A DNA stretch of 64,000 nt from Adhaeribacter swui (GTDB lineage: Bacteria > Bacteroidota > Bacteroidia > Cytophagales > Hymenobacteraceae): NCBI RefSeq assembly GCF_014217805.1, contig NZ_CP055156.1:558001-622000 (forward strand). Reading direction: 5' to 3'. The notes under the pieces were generated by a model. The model saw only the letters and a program-made list of their open reading frames with translations, searched no databases and was not told the DNA's origin. Within the stretch, counting starts at the first letter, position 1. Each line of letters starts with the position of its first letter. Position numbers and translations under genes: made by a program. Below are positions 7,542 through 17,029 of this stretch, one piece after another.

Positions 7542-9379
7542 GTGTATTCTTTTTCCAGGGCCAACACGTAGGCCCGGTTATAATGCTTCCGCAGGTTTTT
7601 CCAATCAAACTCCACCGACGAATTTTCGACGCTGTTCCGCAACGAAATACGCTCCCGTTGGGTTAACCGCACGTAGTCGAATAAGTAATTAGTGAGTTGC
7701 GTTACCGCATCGTCGAAGCTCTTGTTCCGGCGCTTGATTACGTACGTACCCCGCGCGGTTTCTTCGTCTACTTGCCGGTTGGCCAGGTAATCGCCAAAGC
7801 CAGCCAAATCACTAGTTACAGCCGGTACGCCGCGGGCAATACATTCCAATGGGGTATATCCCCACGGCTCATAGTAGCTCGGGAAAATACCTAAGTGGCA
7901 ACCCCGCACAAATTGCCCGTAATCTAAACCAAACAACGGGTTGGTAGCAGAAATAAAATCCGGATGGTATACAATCTTAACCCGGTCGTGGGCATTGTTA
8001 ATTAAGTGCGCCGAACGTAAAAAATTTAAAATTTCATCGGAATGGTCGTGCACCAGGTTATGGGTTACTACACTGGGTAAGATATGCGTTTTCCAGGATT
8101 GTAAATTCCGACGGTAACGCAATTGCCAGTAATCGTCCACAAACTCACTCATGTTGGGCAGTTTAAAATCGGAGTTAGAAGCCGCGTAGTAAAACAGCTT
8201 TTCGCCAATTTGCCGCTCAATGGTCTCGCAGGTTTCCCGGATTTCCTGCATCATGGCCCGCGATTGCAGCACGTGGGCGTTAATGGAGGTATATGGTTGC
8301 TTGGTCACAAAAAACATAACCACCGTTTTCTTGATGCCGGCTTCTTGCATGCGGTAATTTAAGCGCGCCAGCGCCTCCAGGGTAACATCAAAACCTTTGT
8401 TGCGGTACTCGTACCGGCCCGAGGTAAAAAAATACAAAGTATGATCCAGGTCGAAAGGATAACTCTGGAAAAAATGCCCCATCACAAACTGGTGAATCTT
8501 CTCTTTAAACTGGGCATGCAGGTTTTGGAACTCGTGGATGGCCGTAAACCGCTCGATGTTTAAACCATTGGGCAACAACACATCCGGTATGCGATCGAGC
8601 AAAAAGATACACTCGCGCGCCGTAACCTGACTCACCGTACTAAAAATATGCGCGCCGTGAGCCGCAGCACGTTCTATCCTAACGGCTGTTTCTATGTTAA
8701 AATGCTGCGCTTCTTTCAGCCAGTTTACCGACGTTAAATTATCATAAAATGACGGATCGTTCATGGCCAGGTAACGGCCCAGTAAAGTAGCGTGCGTGGT
8801 AAACACAATTTTTAATTTAGCCTGATCCCGGCGCAAAGCAGGAATAGCACTACCCACCATCCACTCGTGAAAATGCGCAATCACCGGCCGATCGGTAATA
8901 CCCGGCGAAATAAGTACCGACAGAAACACTTTAACCATATGACCAAAAGCAATGGTCTGGTTTAACAATTCGTCGTTATCCGGCGAAGGGATGTCGTGAT
9001 CGGCGTAGAGTGCGTATTTAATTTCGCCGAGGCGGTCGTATACGCTATACGGGTTAAGCAACACTACCAGTGGGTTACCCGCCACAAGCCAATGCCCGAA
9101 ATGCACTTCGTAGCCCATATTGCGCATTTTTAAAACGGCTTGGCCAAACGGACTGCTGTAATCATCGGTCGGTTCAAACTCGGCCGCAGCGGTTTTCGGA
9201 AAATAAGGCCCAATCAGAAAGTAACAACTCCCCCACTGATCAATCATCGACTGTACCTTGGTTTGAATTACAGTATAAATACCGCCTACCTGGTTACACA
9301 CTTCCCAGGCAATTTCGGCTAACAACGCTTGCTTCAGCGCTTCTTCGTTTAACTTGGCAGGATAATTTAAATCTATCAC
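7538..9379 (-). CDS. Glycogen synthase of the GT3 (eukaryotic/fungal-like) family
   Basis: This 613-residue cytoplasmic glycosyltransferase extends alpha-1,4-glucan from a UDP-sugar donor. The N-terminus has EIAWEVCNQVGGIYTVIQTK (residues 22-41), the GT3 hallmark seen in GYS-type enzymes rather than in bacterial GlgA. FFTSGRYEYRNKGFDVTLEAL and FPSYYEPWGYTPLECIARG carry the nucleotide-sugar site and the catalytic Glu region. GT3 synthases are known from many Bacteroidota. It is shorter than GYS1/2 (about 700 residues) because the regulatory tails are absent. The start is GTG at 9379. Other glycogen genes are not in the window. Confidence 0.92.
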   Translation of the reverse strand: MIDLNYPAKLNEEALKQALLAEIAWEVCNQVGGIYTVIQTKVQSMIDQWGSCYFLIGPYFPKTAAAEFEPTDDYSSPFGQAVLKMRNMGYEVHFGHWLVAGNPLVVLLNPYSVYDRLGEIKYALYADHDIPSPDNDELLNQTIAFGHMVKVFLSVLISPGITDRPVIAHFHEWMVGSAIPALRRDQAKLKIVFTTHATLLGRYLAMNDPSFYDNLTSVNWLKEAQHFNIETAVRIERAAAHGAHIFSTVSQVTARECIFLLDRIPDVLLPNGLNIERFTAIHEFQNLHAQFKEKIHQFVMGHFFQSYPFDLDHTLYFFTSGRYEYRNKGFDVTLEALARLNYRMQEAGIKKTVVMFFVTKQPYTSINAHVLQSRAMMQEIRETCETIERQIGEKLFYYAASNSDFKLPNMSEFVDDYWQLRYRRNLQSWKTHILPSVVTHNLVHDHSDEILNFLRSAHLINNAHDRVKIVYHPDFISATNPLFGLDYGQFVRGCHLGIFPSYYEPWGYTPLECIARGVPAVTSDLAGFGDYLANRQVDEETARGTYVIKRRNKSFDDAVTQLTNYLFDYVRLTQRERISLRNSVENSSVEFDWKNLRKHYNRAYVLALEKEYT

Positions 9380-9554
9380 GGGCAGATGGTTTAAATGTGG
9401 AAGTATACTCTTAAAGGTAAAAAATTACTCCAGATTATTACGGTAAATTGGCCCAAGTAGAAACTACTTTAGCGTATTAACCGCAAAAAAATTTGATTAA
9501 CGGTTAAATCATGCTTCGGGATGTAAATTTTTTAAATTTTACATTTCCCGGGCT

Positions 9555-10172
9555 TTACCGGAATAAGCCGAATAACTCCAGATTTACTTTGTTTATAATA
9601 AAGCCTAAATCTTCAGGATTGGCTACAAAATCCAGCTTATTCACGTCAATTACAAGCAATTTCCCTAAATCGTAGTGGCTGATCCAGTTTTCGTATTGCT
9701 CGTTTAAACTGCGCAAATACTGAATGCTGATGTTGTTTTCGTACTCGCGGTTCCGTTTTTCAATTTGCCCGATTAATTTCGGTAAGTCGGCTTTTAAGTA
9801 AATTAACAGATCCGGGGGCGATACCAGGCTAATTAAAGACCGGTACAGCTCAAAGTAATTATCAAAGTCGCGCTCGCTCATCATCCCCGACTGGTACAGG
9901 TTGCGGGCAAAAATATAAGCATCTTCGTACACGGTACGGTCTTGCACCACGCTTTTTTCGGAGTGCTTAATTTGCTGCACCTGCCGGAAACGACTATTCA
10001 GAAAGTAAACCTGCAGATGAAAAGCCCAGCGGGGCATGTCGTCGTAAAAATCTTTCAGGTACGGATTGTTATCTACTATTTCTTCGAAGAGCGCCCATTT
10101 GTAATGCTGCGCTAATTTTTGCGCCAACGTGGTTTTACCAGCGCCAATATTTCCGACTATCGCAATATGCAT
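9555..10172 (-). CDS. Deoxynucleoside kinase (dNK/dGK-dAK family)
   Basis: This 205-residue salvage kinase phosphorylates deoxynucleosides to their monophosphates. The P-loop GNIGAGKTT is at residues 7-15, FEEIVDNNPY and LQVYFLNSRF form the substrate pocket, and VVQDRTVYED carries the DRT signature. EKRNREYE is the lid and ISIQYLRSLNEQYENW follows. The length suits the family, and which bases are accepted cannot be read off. It precedes the GT3 synthase by about 175 bp on the same strand but is probably a separate unit. Confidence 0.92.
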   Translation of the reverse strand: MHIAIVGNIGAGKTTLAQKLAQHYKWALFEEIVDNNPYLKDFYDDMPRWAFHLQVYFLNSRFRQVQQIKHSEKSVVQDRTVYEDAYIFARNLYQSGMMSERDFDNYFELYRSLISLVSPPDLLIYLKADLPKLIGQIEKRNREYENNISIQYLRSLNEQYENWISHYDLGKLLVIDVNKLDFVANPEDLGFIINKVNLELFGLFR

Positions 10173-10383
10173 AAATGCGTTACAGGTTGCACGTTACAAG
10201 TTGCCCGTTATACGGTAAAGAAGCGGTATTGGCTTGGGTTTTATCAGGTGGGAGGGTGAATTATTTTAAAAGATTGCCTATAGCTAGTGATTATAGAATT
10301 TTAATTGCAGGTGCTTCCAATTAATTGTAGTAATTGGATTAAGGCATGAAATACTCCTATATTTAAAAGTTTGTGGTAATTCT

Positions 10384-11133
10384 ATGAAAATCCTGAAGAC
10401 CATAGCTGCTTTATTGATTTGCTTTTCCTCTTTCAGACAAGGTAAAACCTTTTACAATATCATCAAACCAAATGGCGATACGACATTATGGTTTAAATAT
10501 ATAACTAAACGTGCAAATAAACTTTCACTCCCTCTGCTGGACAATACATTAGAATCTGAGCATGTTCGCATCTGGACCAATACGCAAGTTATTGACATTT
10601 GGCAAGACAACACGGGCAGCCTTTTTGGGAAACTTACAACATGGACAGACGAACACGTAGATAGAAATGAAGAGCCAACCAATCGAACTTTCATCAAATC
10701 AAAGCCTATAACATTTGATGCTGTGCGACTTTTAAGAAAGCTACTAACATTAAGTAATGTTTTGGTTCTTCCGACTGAGGATTCAATAAAAGGATGGCAG
10801 CAAGGATTTGACGGGATAACTTACATCATTGAACATTCAACAAAAGACACTTATTCGTTCAAAAGCTATTGGACGCCCAAAGCGCAAGGCTCCTTGAAAG
10901 AAGCTATGCTAGTTCAGGCATTTGTCGACAGTGCATTCAGTATAGTAAATGCGCAAACGTTTTGGCAAGAGTTTTCAAAGCAAATTCCTTTTGAGAGTTA
11001 TTACAATGGAGGACCAGAAATTGCAATTAGAATCTTAACGGAAAAAGAGCAGAAGAAATATAAAAAAGAGCGAAAAAAATACCGGCAACAACAGCTTGGC
11101 AAAAGCAGATCGGCAAAATATAAATTAAAATAA
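10384..11133 (+). CDS. Secreted protein of unknown function
   Basis: The 249-residue product has a short N-terminal signal-like segment (MKILKTIAALLICFSSF) and then a mixed alpha/beta body rich in aromatic residues. A strongly basic tail (EKEQKKYKKERKKYRQQQ) closes it. No family is recognised. Base composition is more AT-rich than in the adjacent conserved genes, which hints at acquisition or fast evolution. It stands alone, facing the convergent outer-membrane receptor gene. No cassette-like complementary boundaries were found around it, unlike the genes at 3.85 and 36-38 kb. Confidence 0.7.
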   Translation: MKILKTIAALLICFSSFRQGKTFYNIIKPNGDTTLWFKYITKRANKLSLPLLDNTLESEHVRIWTNTQVIDIWQDNTGSLFGKLTTWTDEHVDRNEEPTNRTFIKSKPITFDAVRLLRKLLTLSNVLVLPTEDSIKGWQQGFDGITYIIEHSTKDTYSFKSYWTPKAQGSLKEAMLVQAFVDSAFSIVNAQTFWQEFSKQIPFESYYNGGPEIAIRILTEKEQKKYKKERKKYRQQQLGKSRSAKYKLK

Positions 11134-11253
11134 ATATCTTTTTAAAAACAGAAATTTTAATATACTGCTTTCGCCAAGTTGTTATCCGTTATAAATTATT
11201 TTCAGTTTGACACATCTTCTTTAGGAAACTCTTCAATTTATTTTTTAAATTTT

Positions 11254-14157
11254 TTAATTTATTGGAGCACCGCCCGGACCACCCGGACCAAAACCGCGAT
11301 TACCAGGATTAAAGTCACCGGGACGGCGTTCGCGGTTACCGGGGTTGTTGGGAGTATTGCCGTTAGAATTGTTGCTGCCATTATACTGCCGAATGGTATA
11401 AGTAAACGACAGCATAAAATACCGTTGCAAAGTTCGGGTTTCTACGTCTTCGATATAAGTAGGCTGGATGTTGCGCTGGATGCTGTTGTTTTGTTTGAGT
11501 AAATCGTACACCACTAAGCGTAAATCGCCGTTGCGTTTCGGGAAAAACTTCTTGCCCACGCTCACGTTCCACAAACTGTAATTCTGGTTGTAATTGGCGC
11601 TTAAACCCGAGTAAATCCGCTGCGAAAAGTCGGATTGTAAAACCAAGCCTTTCCAGAAAATCCAGTTTACCCGCGCCCGGTTAATCAGCGTGTAATAATT
11701 ATTATTCCGACCCACCGTTGCTGAGTTTTCCGTAAAATTCATGGTGCCGTTACTGGCCAAAGTAAAATCCAGGTTCTCACTGATGTTGCTGCTTAAAGTT
11801 AAGCCCACCCCGTAGGTTTGCGTGTAAGAAAAATTTAAAATTCCGTTTAAGTAACCCGGATTTTTGTTGTAGCCCGCATTGGCATCTACGTTTATATTGG
11901 TTTTAAGGGCTTTTACGGGAATACCGTAGTTCACAAACCCGGTAAAACTATACTGGCCGTTTACGTTGGTGGGCCTGGTAATCTGTTGGTTCCGAATAAG
12001 CGGTACGCCAAAAATAACTTCGGTAGAATCGGCAATAATGGTTTCGTTTACGATTGGGTTTTGATTAACCGAGGCATTTACGCCAACAAAAAAAGTACTG
12101 GCTTTTTCCAAGTTAGTAGCCGAATAACGAAAATTAACAAAATGCCGGTAAAACTGATTTAGGTTGGGATTACCTACCGTAAACCGCAACGAATCGTTGC
12201 TTAAAGTAACTACATCCTGCAATTGCTCTACCGTGGGCGGATTAGTGGCTCCCCGGTAAAACAGCCTAAAGTTTTTCTGCTTATTTATGTTATACTGCAA
12301 CCGGGCATTCGGCACCACATTATGAAAACCCCTAGAAAAAGAATTAACAGTAGGAAACTCCCGCTTGTTATTTAGCTCCGAGTATTGGTACGAAGTATTA
12401 AAATTTAAATTTAGCTTGTTATCCTGCGTCCGGAAACGGTAGCCTACTCCCACCCGGTGCTGTGGATTAAAATTTAAGAAGGTGTTGGAAAAGCGCGGAT
12501 CAAAGCCGGTATAGCCTTCTTCCTCGTCAATAAAGTTATAAGCCCTTCTATCCGATTCGTTGCGTTGAATGGTACCGGAGTAGTTAAACTGCAACTGACT
12601 GAATTTACTTAAAGGCTCAGAGTACGAAAGCGAGGGCGTCAAGCTCCAACCTTTTACCTCTTGGTCGTTGCGCTGGTTAATGGATATATATTCATCGGGG
12701 TTAAATTGTTCTGTTTCGGATTGGTTATAAGAATCCACATCGCGGTTATTCAGGGTAGTTCCTAAGCCAATTGAAAGCGTGCGGCCCCGTTTGGCAAACC
12801 GGTGCTGAAAAGTAAATTCGTTCGTAAAATTTAAACCCAGGGAGTTTGACTTACTTTGCCCCACAGTTTCGGTAACCTGCGAGGTATCCATACTCCGGAG
12901 GCGGTTAATACCCGCCAAAGCATCGCGGCCTTGCAAACTGAAGCGAGGGCGCATAAAAATAGTGTTGGCCGAGTCTATTTTGTATTCCAACCTAAAGTTT
13001 AACCGGTGGTTGTAGTTTTGATTGGAAGAGTTATTTACCTCACTTTCTGAGTTGTAAGGCAAGCGCTGGTTAACGACATACTGCAAAAAAGATTTCTCAT
13101 AAGCATCGTTATCGGTATAATTGCCAAAATAACTGCCAGTAATTTCTAATTTTTTACCAATCTGGCCCGAGTAGTTTAAGCCTGCCGAATGGGTTTTGGT
13201 AATGCCGTTTAGCTGCGGCAAGGCAAAGTCGTTGCCACCGCTAAAACCACCACCGCCCGGTCCACCACCGCCTCTTCCACCCCGGCCACCTCCTCCACCG
13301 CCGCTGGAAACGCCAATTAAATCTTCGCCGGAAAAGTTTTGCTGATTGATGGAATTAGATTGCCCCAGAATAGTTAAGCGCTGACCGGGTTTAAAAAAAT
13401 TTAAACTGCCGCCTACCTGATAGCGGGCATCGGTACCGGCTCCGGCGTACACCCGCCCAAACTGACCAGTTCGTCTATCGGCGCGCGTTACAATGTTTAG
13501 GGTTTTCACCCGAGTACCGTCATCAAACCCCGACACCCGAGCTTGCTCGCTTTGTTCTTCCAGAATCTGAATTTTATCAATTACTTCGGCGGGCAAATTA
13601 TTTAAAGTGGCATTTACATCGTCGCCAAAAAACTCTTTGCCATCTACCAACACGCGTTGCACGTTTTCGCCCTGGGCTTTTACCTGGCCATCCTGTACGT
13701 TAATGCCGGGCATTTTCTGAATTAAATCGGTGGCATTGGCATCGGGGTTGGTTTTAAAGGCTCTGGCATTTAACTCGGTGGTATCGCCTTTTTGTACTGC
13801 CGTAGGCGTTTTGCCAATTACCTGCACTTCCTTTAATTGCCGAGTGTCGGCCGTTAAGGCAATAGTACCTAAATTTATCGGAGTATTCGTTAGATTAATA
13901 GAACGTTCGGCGGTTTGGTAACTCAGAAACGACACCCGGAGCAAATACCTGCCCGGCGTTTGCTGAAAAGCAAACCGGCCGGTAGCATTCGTTATAACCG
14001 CCGACTGCGTGGAATCGGGTAAACGGAGGAGCAACACGGTAGCACCCGGCAAAGCCGAATTATCCCGATTATCGGTTACGGTACCTTCTATTAGAAAAGA
14101 CTGCCCCAGCACCGGAAGCGTTAATGCCAACAGCCAAAATGTAAACCATATTTTCAT
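11254..14157 (-). CDS. Outer-membrane beta-barrel protein with carboxypeptidase-regulatory-like domain (TonB-receptor-like, OMP_b-brl_3 type)
   Basis: The 967-residue product has a signal peptide (1-18), a carboxypeptidase-D regulatory-like Ig fold (about 21-105: IEGTVTDNRDNSALPGATVLL) and a plug-like domain (about 120-230: DLIQKMPGINVQDG, VLVDGKEFFGDDV, TRVKTLNIVTR). A long barrel of alternating aromatic/polar strands follows. A Gly/Arg-rich low-complexity insert lies near residues 286-306, and the C-terminus is another Gly/Pro/Asn-rich tail (PGDFNPGNRGFGPGG). This class sits in the outer membrane of Bacteroidota and resembles SusC-like transporters without a SusD partner; none is adjacent here. 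The substrate is unknown. The gene is monocistronic. Confidence 0.88.
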   Translation of the reverse strand: MKIWFTFWLLALTLPVLGQSFLIEGTVTDNRDNSALPGATVLLLRLPDSTQSAVITNATGRFAFQQTPGRYLLRVSFLSYQTAERSINLTNTPINLGTIALTADTRQLKEVQVIGKTPTAVQKGDTTELNARAFKTNPDANATDLIQKMPGINVQDGQVKAQGENVQRVLVDGKEFFGDDVNATLNNLPAEVIDKIQILEEQSEQARVSGFDDGTRVKTLNIVTRADRRTGQFGRVYAGAGTDARYQVGGSLNFFKPGQRLTILGQSNSINQQNFSGEDLIGVSSGGGGGGRGGRGGGGPGGGGFSGGNDFALPQLNGITKTHSAGLNYSGQIGKKLEITGSYFGNYTDNDAYEKSFLQYVVNQRLPYNSESEVNNSSNQNYNHRLNFRLEYKIDSANTIFMRPRFSLQGRDALAGINRLRSMDTSQVTETVGQSKSNSLGLNFTNEFTFQHRFAKRGRTLSIGLGTTLNNRDVDSYNQSETEQFNPDEYISINQRNDQEVKGWSLTPSLSYSEPLSKFSQLQFNYSGTIQRNESDRRAYNFIDEEEGYTGFDPRFSNTFLNFNPQHRVGVGYRFRTQDNKLNLNFNTSYQYSELNNKREFPTVNSFSRGFHNVVPNARLQYNINKQKNFRLFYRGATNPPTVEQLQDVVTLSNDSLRFTVGNPNLNQFYRHFVNFRYSATNLEKASTFFVGVNASVNQNPIVNETIIADSTEVIFGVPLIRNQQITRPTNVNGQYSFTGFVNYGIPVKALKTNINVDANAGYNKNPGYLNGILNFSYTQTYGVGLTLSSNISENLDFTLASNGTMNFTENSATVGRNNNYYTLINRARVNWIFWKGLVLQSDFSQRIYSGLSANYNQNYSLWNVSVGKKFFPKRNGDLRLVVYDLLKQNNSIQRNIQPTYIEDVETRTLQRYFMLSFTYTIRQYNGSNNSNGNTPNNPGNRERRPGDFNPGNRGFGPGGPGGAPIN

Positions 14158-14255
14158 AGCATCAGAAACGGAACGTGAGTTTCTTGGATGCCTGGGAGTT
14201 AATAAAGTTTAATGCAGGAGCAACAAAATTGGTAAAATTAAAAAAATAACACCCT

Positions 14256-14487
14256 ACTATGGCGCGGAAGTTACTTCCGTGACTTGCAACTCAGAGAAGT
14301 AAAAGCTCTCGTTCGCATAGCTGCTGCAGTCGCTTTATTTCTGAGTGAAGCTGTTTTATAGCTGAGGTTCTGTTCTTTTTGTCTTGATACAAAAAGAACC
14401 AAAAAAATCAAGACGCTAAAAACTCGCTGAACGCTCAAACAGTTTAGCGTCGTATTTTGCACCTGGCTAATACTATCTGTTGCATAG
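14256..14487 (-). repeat. Dispersed ~240-bp repeat, copy B (inverted relative to copy A)
   Basis: This is the inverted counterpart of 5211-5448. The core 14363-14448 matches 85 of 86 bp, and the flanks are more diverged. It lies in the 544-bp gap between the outer-membrane receptor gene and nadD. A 63-codon frame inside the repeat is not conserved in copy A and is not called. The rest of the gap (14488-14650) is plain AT-rich DNA. Confidence 0.8.
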
Positions 14488-14650
14488 TTAGCTGGTAATT
14501 GTATACTGCATCTGGTCTAGGCTGTTTGTTGCATGGCATATAAAAATTAAAATACTATTAATCAAAAAGTTGTATTTAAGTACAAACCGATATTAATATA
14601 CGTAATTAAATAAATTTAAAAATACAACACTGCATCTTAGATAAAGGGCA

Positions 14651-14676
14651 TAAAAAAAGCAGGTTTTATCCTGCTA
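14651..14676 (-). terminator. Intrinsic terminator after nadD
   Basis: AGCAGG (14658-14663) and CCTGCT (14670-14675) form a stem with a 6-nt loop. On the minus strand it is followed by a run of seven T. It closes the leftward sigma-gmk-nadD series. Confidence 0.8.
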
Positions 14677-14701
14677 CTTATTTACAACAATTCAGGGGTT
14701 A

Positions 14702-15274
14702 TTACAACCAGAATTTTTTAAGTTTAATATAGTTTTCTACCTCTTCGGGTACCATGTAGGTGATGGATTTGCCTTGGTGTACGCAGTCGCGGATAAAGGT
14801 GGCCGAGATATCCAGCAGGGGAGCAGGTACCATTTTTACTTTGGGGTGCTCTTTTAAAGCGGATGGCGGCGTACCGGAACGGGGATACACGTAAACTTCA
14901 AAAAAATTTAAAATTTGCTCGTAGTTTTTCCATTTCGGGAAAGAGGGCAAATTATCTTCGCCCATGATCAACACAAACTCATAAGACGGATATTTATCCT
15001 GCAGGTAGGTAAGCGAATCTATGGTATAACTCGGCTTTGGCATTTTAAACTCAATATCCGATACGCCCAACCGGGTATTTTTATCAATAGCCAAGTTTAC
15101 CATATGCAGCCGGTCGAACTCGTGCAACAGCGAGGCGCTGGCTTTAAACGGATTTTGCGGCGAAACTACCAGCCAAACGGCACTTAAATCGGTGTTGTTG
15201 GCCATGTAATTAGCTAAAATTAAATGACCGGTGTGAATGGGATTAAAAGACCCGAAAAGCAGGCCTACTTTCAT
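14702..15274 (-). CDS. nadD: Nicotinate-nucleotide adenylyltransferase
   Basis: This 190-residue enzyme adenylates nicotinate mononucleotide in NAD synthesis. The nucleotidyltransferase motif GSFNPIHTGHLILA is at residues 8-21 (HTGH is the HxGH catalytic site). The C-terminal SATFIRDCVHQGKSITYMV is the ISxTxIR phosphate-binding block. The start ATG overlaps the gmk stop by 4 bp, so the two are translationally coupled. A gmk-nadD pairing is common in this phylum. Confidence 0.95.
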   Translation of the reverse strand: MKVGLLFGSFNPIHTGHLILANYMANNTDLSAVWLVVSPQNPFKASASLLHEFDRLHMVNLAIDKNTRLGVSDIEFKMPKPSYTIDSLTYLQDKYPSYEFVLIMGEDNLPSFPKWKNYEQILNFFEVYVYPRSGTPPSALKEHPKVKMVPAPLLDISATFIRDCVHQGKSITYMVPEEVENYIKLKKFWL

Positions 15275-15855
15275 ACCACACGTTCTTCCACTCCCAGAAA
15301 TTCGTTCACTAATTTTTCCGCTTTCCGGAACGCATCTTCCAGGTTGTCGTTTACAATTACTTTATCGAATTTATCTTCGAAACTCAACTCAAATTTAGCT
15401 TTAAATACGCGGCTGGAAATACTGGAAGCCGAATCGGTAGCCCGGGCTTCGAGCCGTTGGGCCAAGGCTTCGATGGAAGGAGGTTTTACAAAAACGGCCA
15501 GCGCCCGATCCTGGTAAAATTCTTTAATGTGCAACCCGCCTTTTACGTCTACATCCAGAATAGCATGCTTGCCGGTGCTCCAGATGCGTTCAATCTCTGA
15601 TTTTAAAGTGCCGTAAAAAGCGCCTTCGTATACTTCTTCCCACTCTACAAATTCGTCGTTTTCAATTTTTCGACGAAAATCTTCGGGAGTAATAAAGTAA
15701 TAATCTTTACCGTGCGTTTCGTTGCGGCCCCGTTTATCGCGGGTGCAGGCCGAAATAGAAAAACCCAAATGGGGATTAACTTGGAGTAAATGCTTTACAA
15801 TAGTGGTTTTACCTGCCCCCGAAGGCGCCGAAAATATAATAATCTTACCTTGCAT
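15271..15855 (-). CDS. gmk: Guanylate kinase
   Basis: This 194-residue enzyme converts GMP to GDP. The P-loop SAPSGAGKTTIV is at residues 9-20. The GMP-binding block is SISACTRDKRGRNETHGKDYYFI, followed by VEWEEVYEGAFYGT and the lid region (RLEARATDSASSISSRV). The start lies 6 bp after the stop of the anti-sigma candidate, and its own stop overlaps the nadD start, indicating one operon. Confidence 0.95.
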   Translation of the reverse strand: MQGKIIIFSAPSGAGKTTIVKHLLQVNPHLGFSISACTRDKRGRNETHGKDYYFITPEDFRRKIENDEFVEWEEVYEGAFYGTLKSEIERIWSTGKHAILDVDVKGGLHIKEFYQDRALAVFVKPPSIEALAQRLEARATDSASSISSRVFKAKFELSFEDKFDKVIVNDNLEDAFRKAEKLVNEFLGVEERVV

Positions 15856-15861
15856 TCCGGA

Positions 15862-16140
15862 TTAAACGGTTTCATGAATAACTGTTCTGATAGAGCCCAT
15901 TAAATTGGCGGGCACCATTTTGCGCTTAATATGATCTTTTAAGAAAAATTTAAGTTGCTGGTGCTTATCGTGGGCTTTAAAACAGTCCTGGCAAGTTTCG
16001 AGGTGCTTAAAAAAATAATGACGATCTTCGGCAGTGGCTTCGCCGTCAATAATTACGTCTAATAACTCTACTACTTTCTCGCAGTCAGTTTTAGGACCTT
16101 CTTCGGTTAGGGCATGTTGCATGGTAAGGCTTGTATTCAT
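15862..16140 (-). CDS. Zinc-finger anti-sigma factor candidate
   Basis: The 92-residue protein carries an HxxxCxxC zinc site (FFKHLETCQDCFKAH, about residues 44-58), the ZAS signature of RsrA/ChrR-type anti-sigma factors. The upstream helix (DCEKVVELLDVIIDGEATAEDRHYF) fits the sigma-binding part. No membrane segment is seen, so it would be cytosolic, and the cysteines could make it redox-responsive. It directly follows an ECF sigma gene, supporting a cognate pair. The functional call is inference from motif and position. Confidence 0.75.
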   Translation of the reverse strand: MNTSLTMQHALTEEGPKTDCEKVVELLDVIIDGEATAEDRHYFFKHLETCQDCFKAHDKHQQLKFFLKDHIKRKMVPANLMGSIRTVIHETV

Positions 16141-16258
16141 GGGCGTTGGTGGTTGCGATTTTACTCGGGTTAGTTGTATAATTTACCTGGCTATTTCCTT
16201 GGTAACAAAAAATCCAAATAAAAATTTACAGCTTTATATATTTTTTTATTTTTTTTAA

Positions 16259-16867
16259 TTACTCTTCGTCATTCTCTCCGTTATAGCCCATCGAACGGGC
16301 ATATTTTTCTAGTTTTTCCTTTAAAAAGTTCCGGGCTCGGTGTAAACGGGAGCGAACCGTACCAATAGGTATGTCCAGAATTTTGGCCATTTCTTCGTAC
16401 GTAAACCCTTCCAGGTCGCAGAGGATAATTACCGTCCGGAAATCGACGGGTAACGAATTAAGCGCACTAGCTACTTCGTCGCCGATTAATTCCTGCACGC
16501 TCTGCGAGCGCATATCCGAGGTAGTGGCAATCTCGCCGTCGCCATCTAAACCTTCCGAATTATAATACCCTTCTACTTCGCTGTAATCAACTTTAGCCGG
16601 CTGCTTACTTTTCTTCCTGAAATCATTAATAAACGAATTCTTTAGTATCCGGAACAGCCAGGCTTTAGCGTTAGTTCCGGGTTCGAAGTAATCAAAGAAC
16701 CGGTACGCCTTCAGATAGGTCTCCTGAACCAGGTCGTTCGCATCGTCTTCGTCTAAGGTAAGTCTAAAAGCAAAGTTATACAGCGGGTCGATAATAGGCA
16801 GCAATTCTGCCTCGAACCGGGTATCTTTTTCTTGTTTACTTAGCTGATTGCTTCCTTGCTCGCTCAT
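16259..16867 (-). CDS. ECF-type RNA polymerase sigma factor (RpoE/SigW-like)
   Basis: The 202-residue protein has region 2 (LYNFAFRLTLDEDDANDLVQ, then TYLKAYRFFDYFEPGTNAKAWLFRILKN) and region 4 (ALNSLPVDFRTVIILCDLEG, then YEEMAKILDIPIGTVRSRLHRAR). An acidic linker of about 40 residues (SEVEGYYNSEGLDGDGE) joins them, longer than in minimal ECF factors. It should redirect RNA polymerase under stress and is probably held by the product of the next gene. A 118-bp gap with a poly-A/T run separates it from that gene. An 8-bp inverted repeat lies about 165 bp upstream. Confidence 0.92.
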   Translation of the reverse strand: MSEQGSNQLSKQEKDTRFEAELLPIIDPLYNFAFRLTLDEDDANDLVQETYLKAYRFFDYFEPGTNAKAWLFRILKNSFINDFRKKSKQPAKVDYSEVEGYYNSEGLDGDGEIATTSDMRSQSVQELIGDEVASALNSLPVDFRTVIILCDLEGFTYEEMAKILDIPIGTVRSRLHRARNFLKEKLEKYARSMGYNGENDEE

Positions 16868-17029
16868 TTAACTTAATTTGAATGTTAAAAACCTATAAAA
16901 CCTACCTTATACGTAAAACTACGATAACAGGCAGGTTACCGTTTAGTCCGTACGCCAATACCAGCCATACAGAAACAGGAATTTTAAAATAATTATCTGT
17001 TACCTCTATTTTCGGATTTAGTTACGGTC

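Noticed and set aside
14271-14462. 63-codon minus-strand frame inside repeat copy B
   Set aside because: It is not preserved in copy A at 5211-5448, and its composition is not protein-like.
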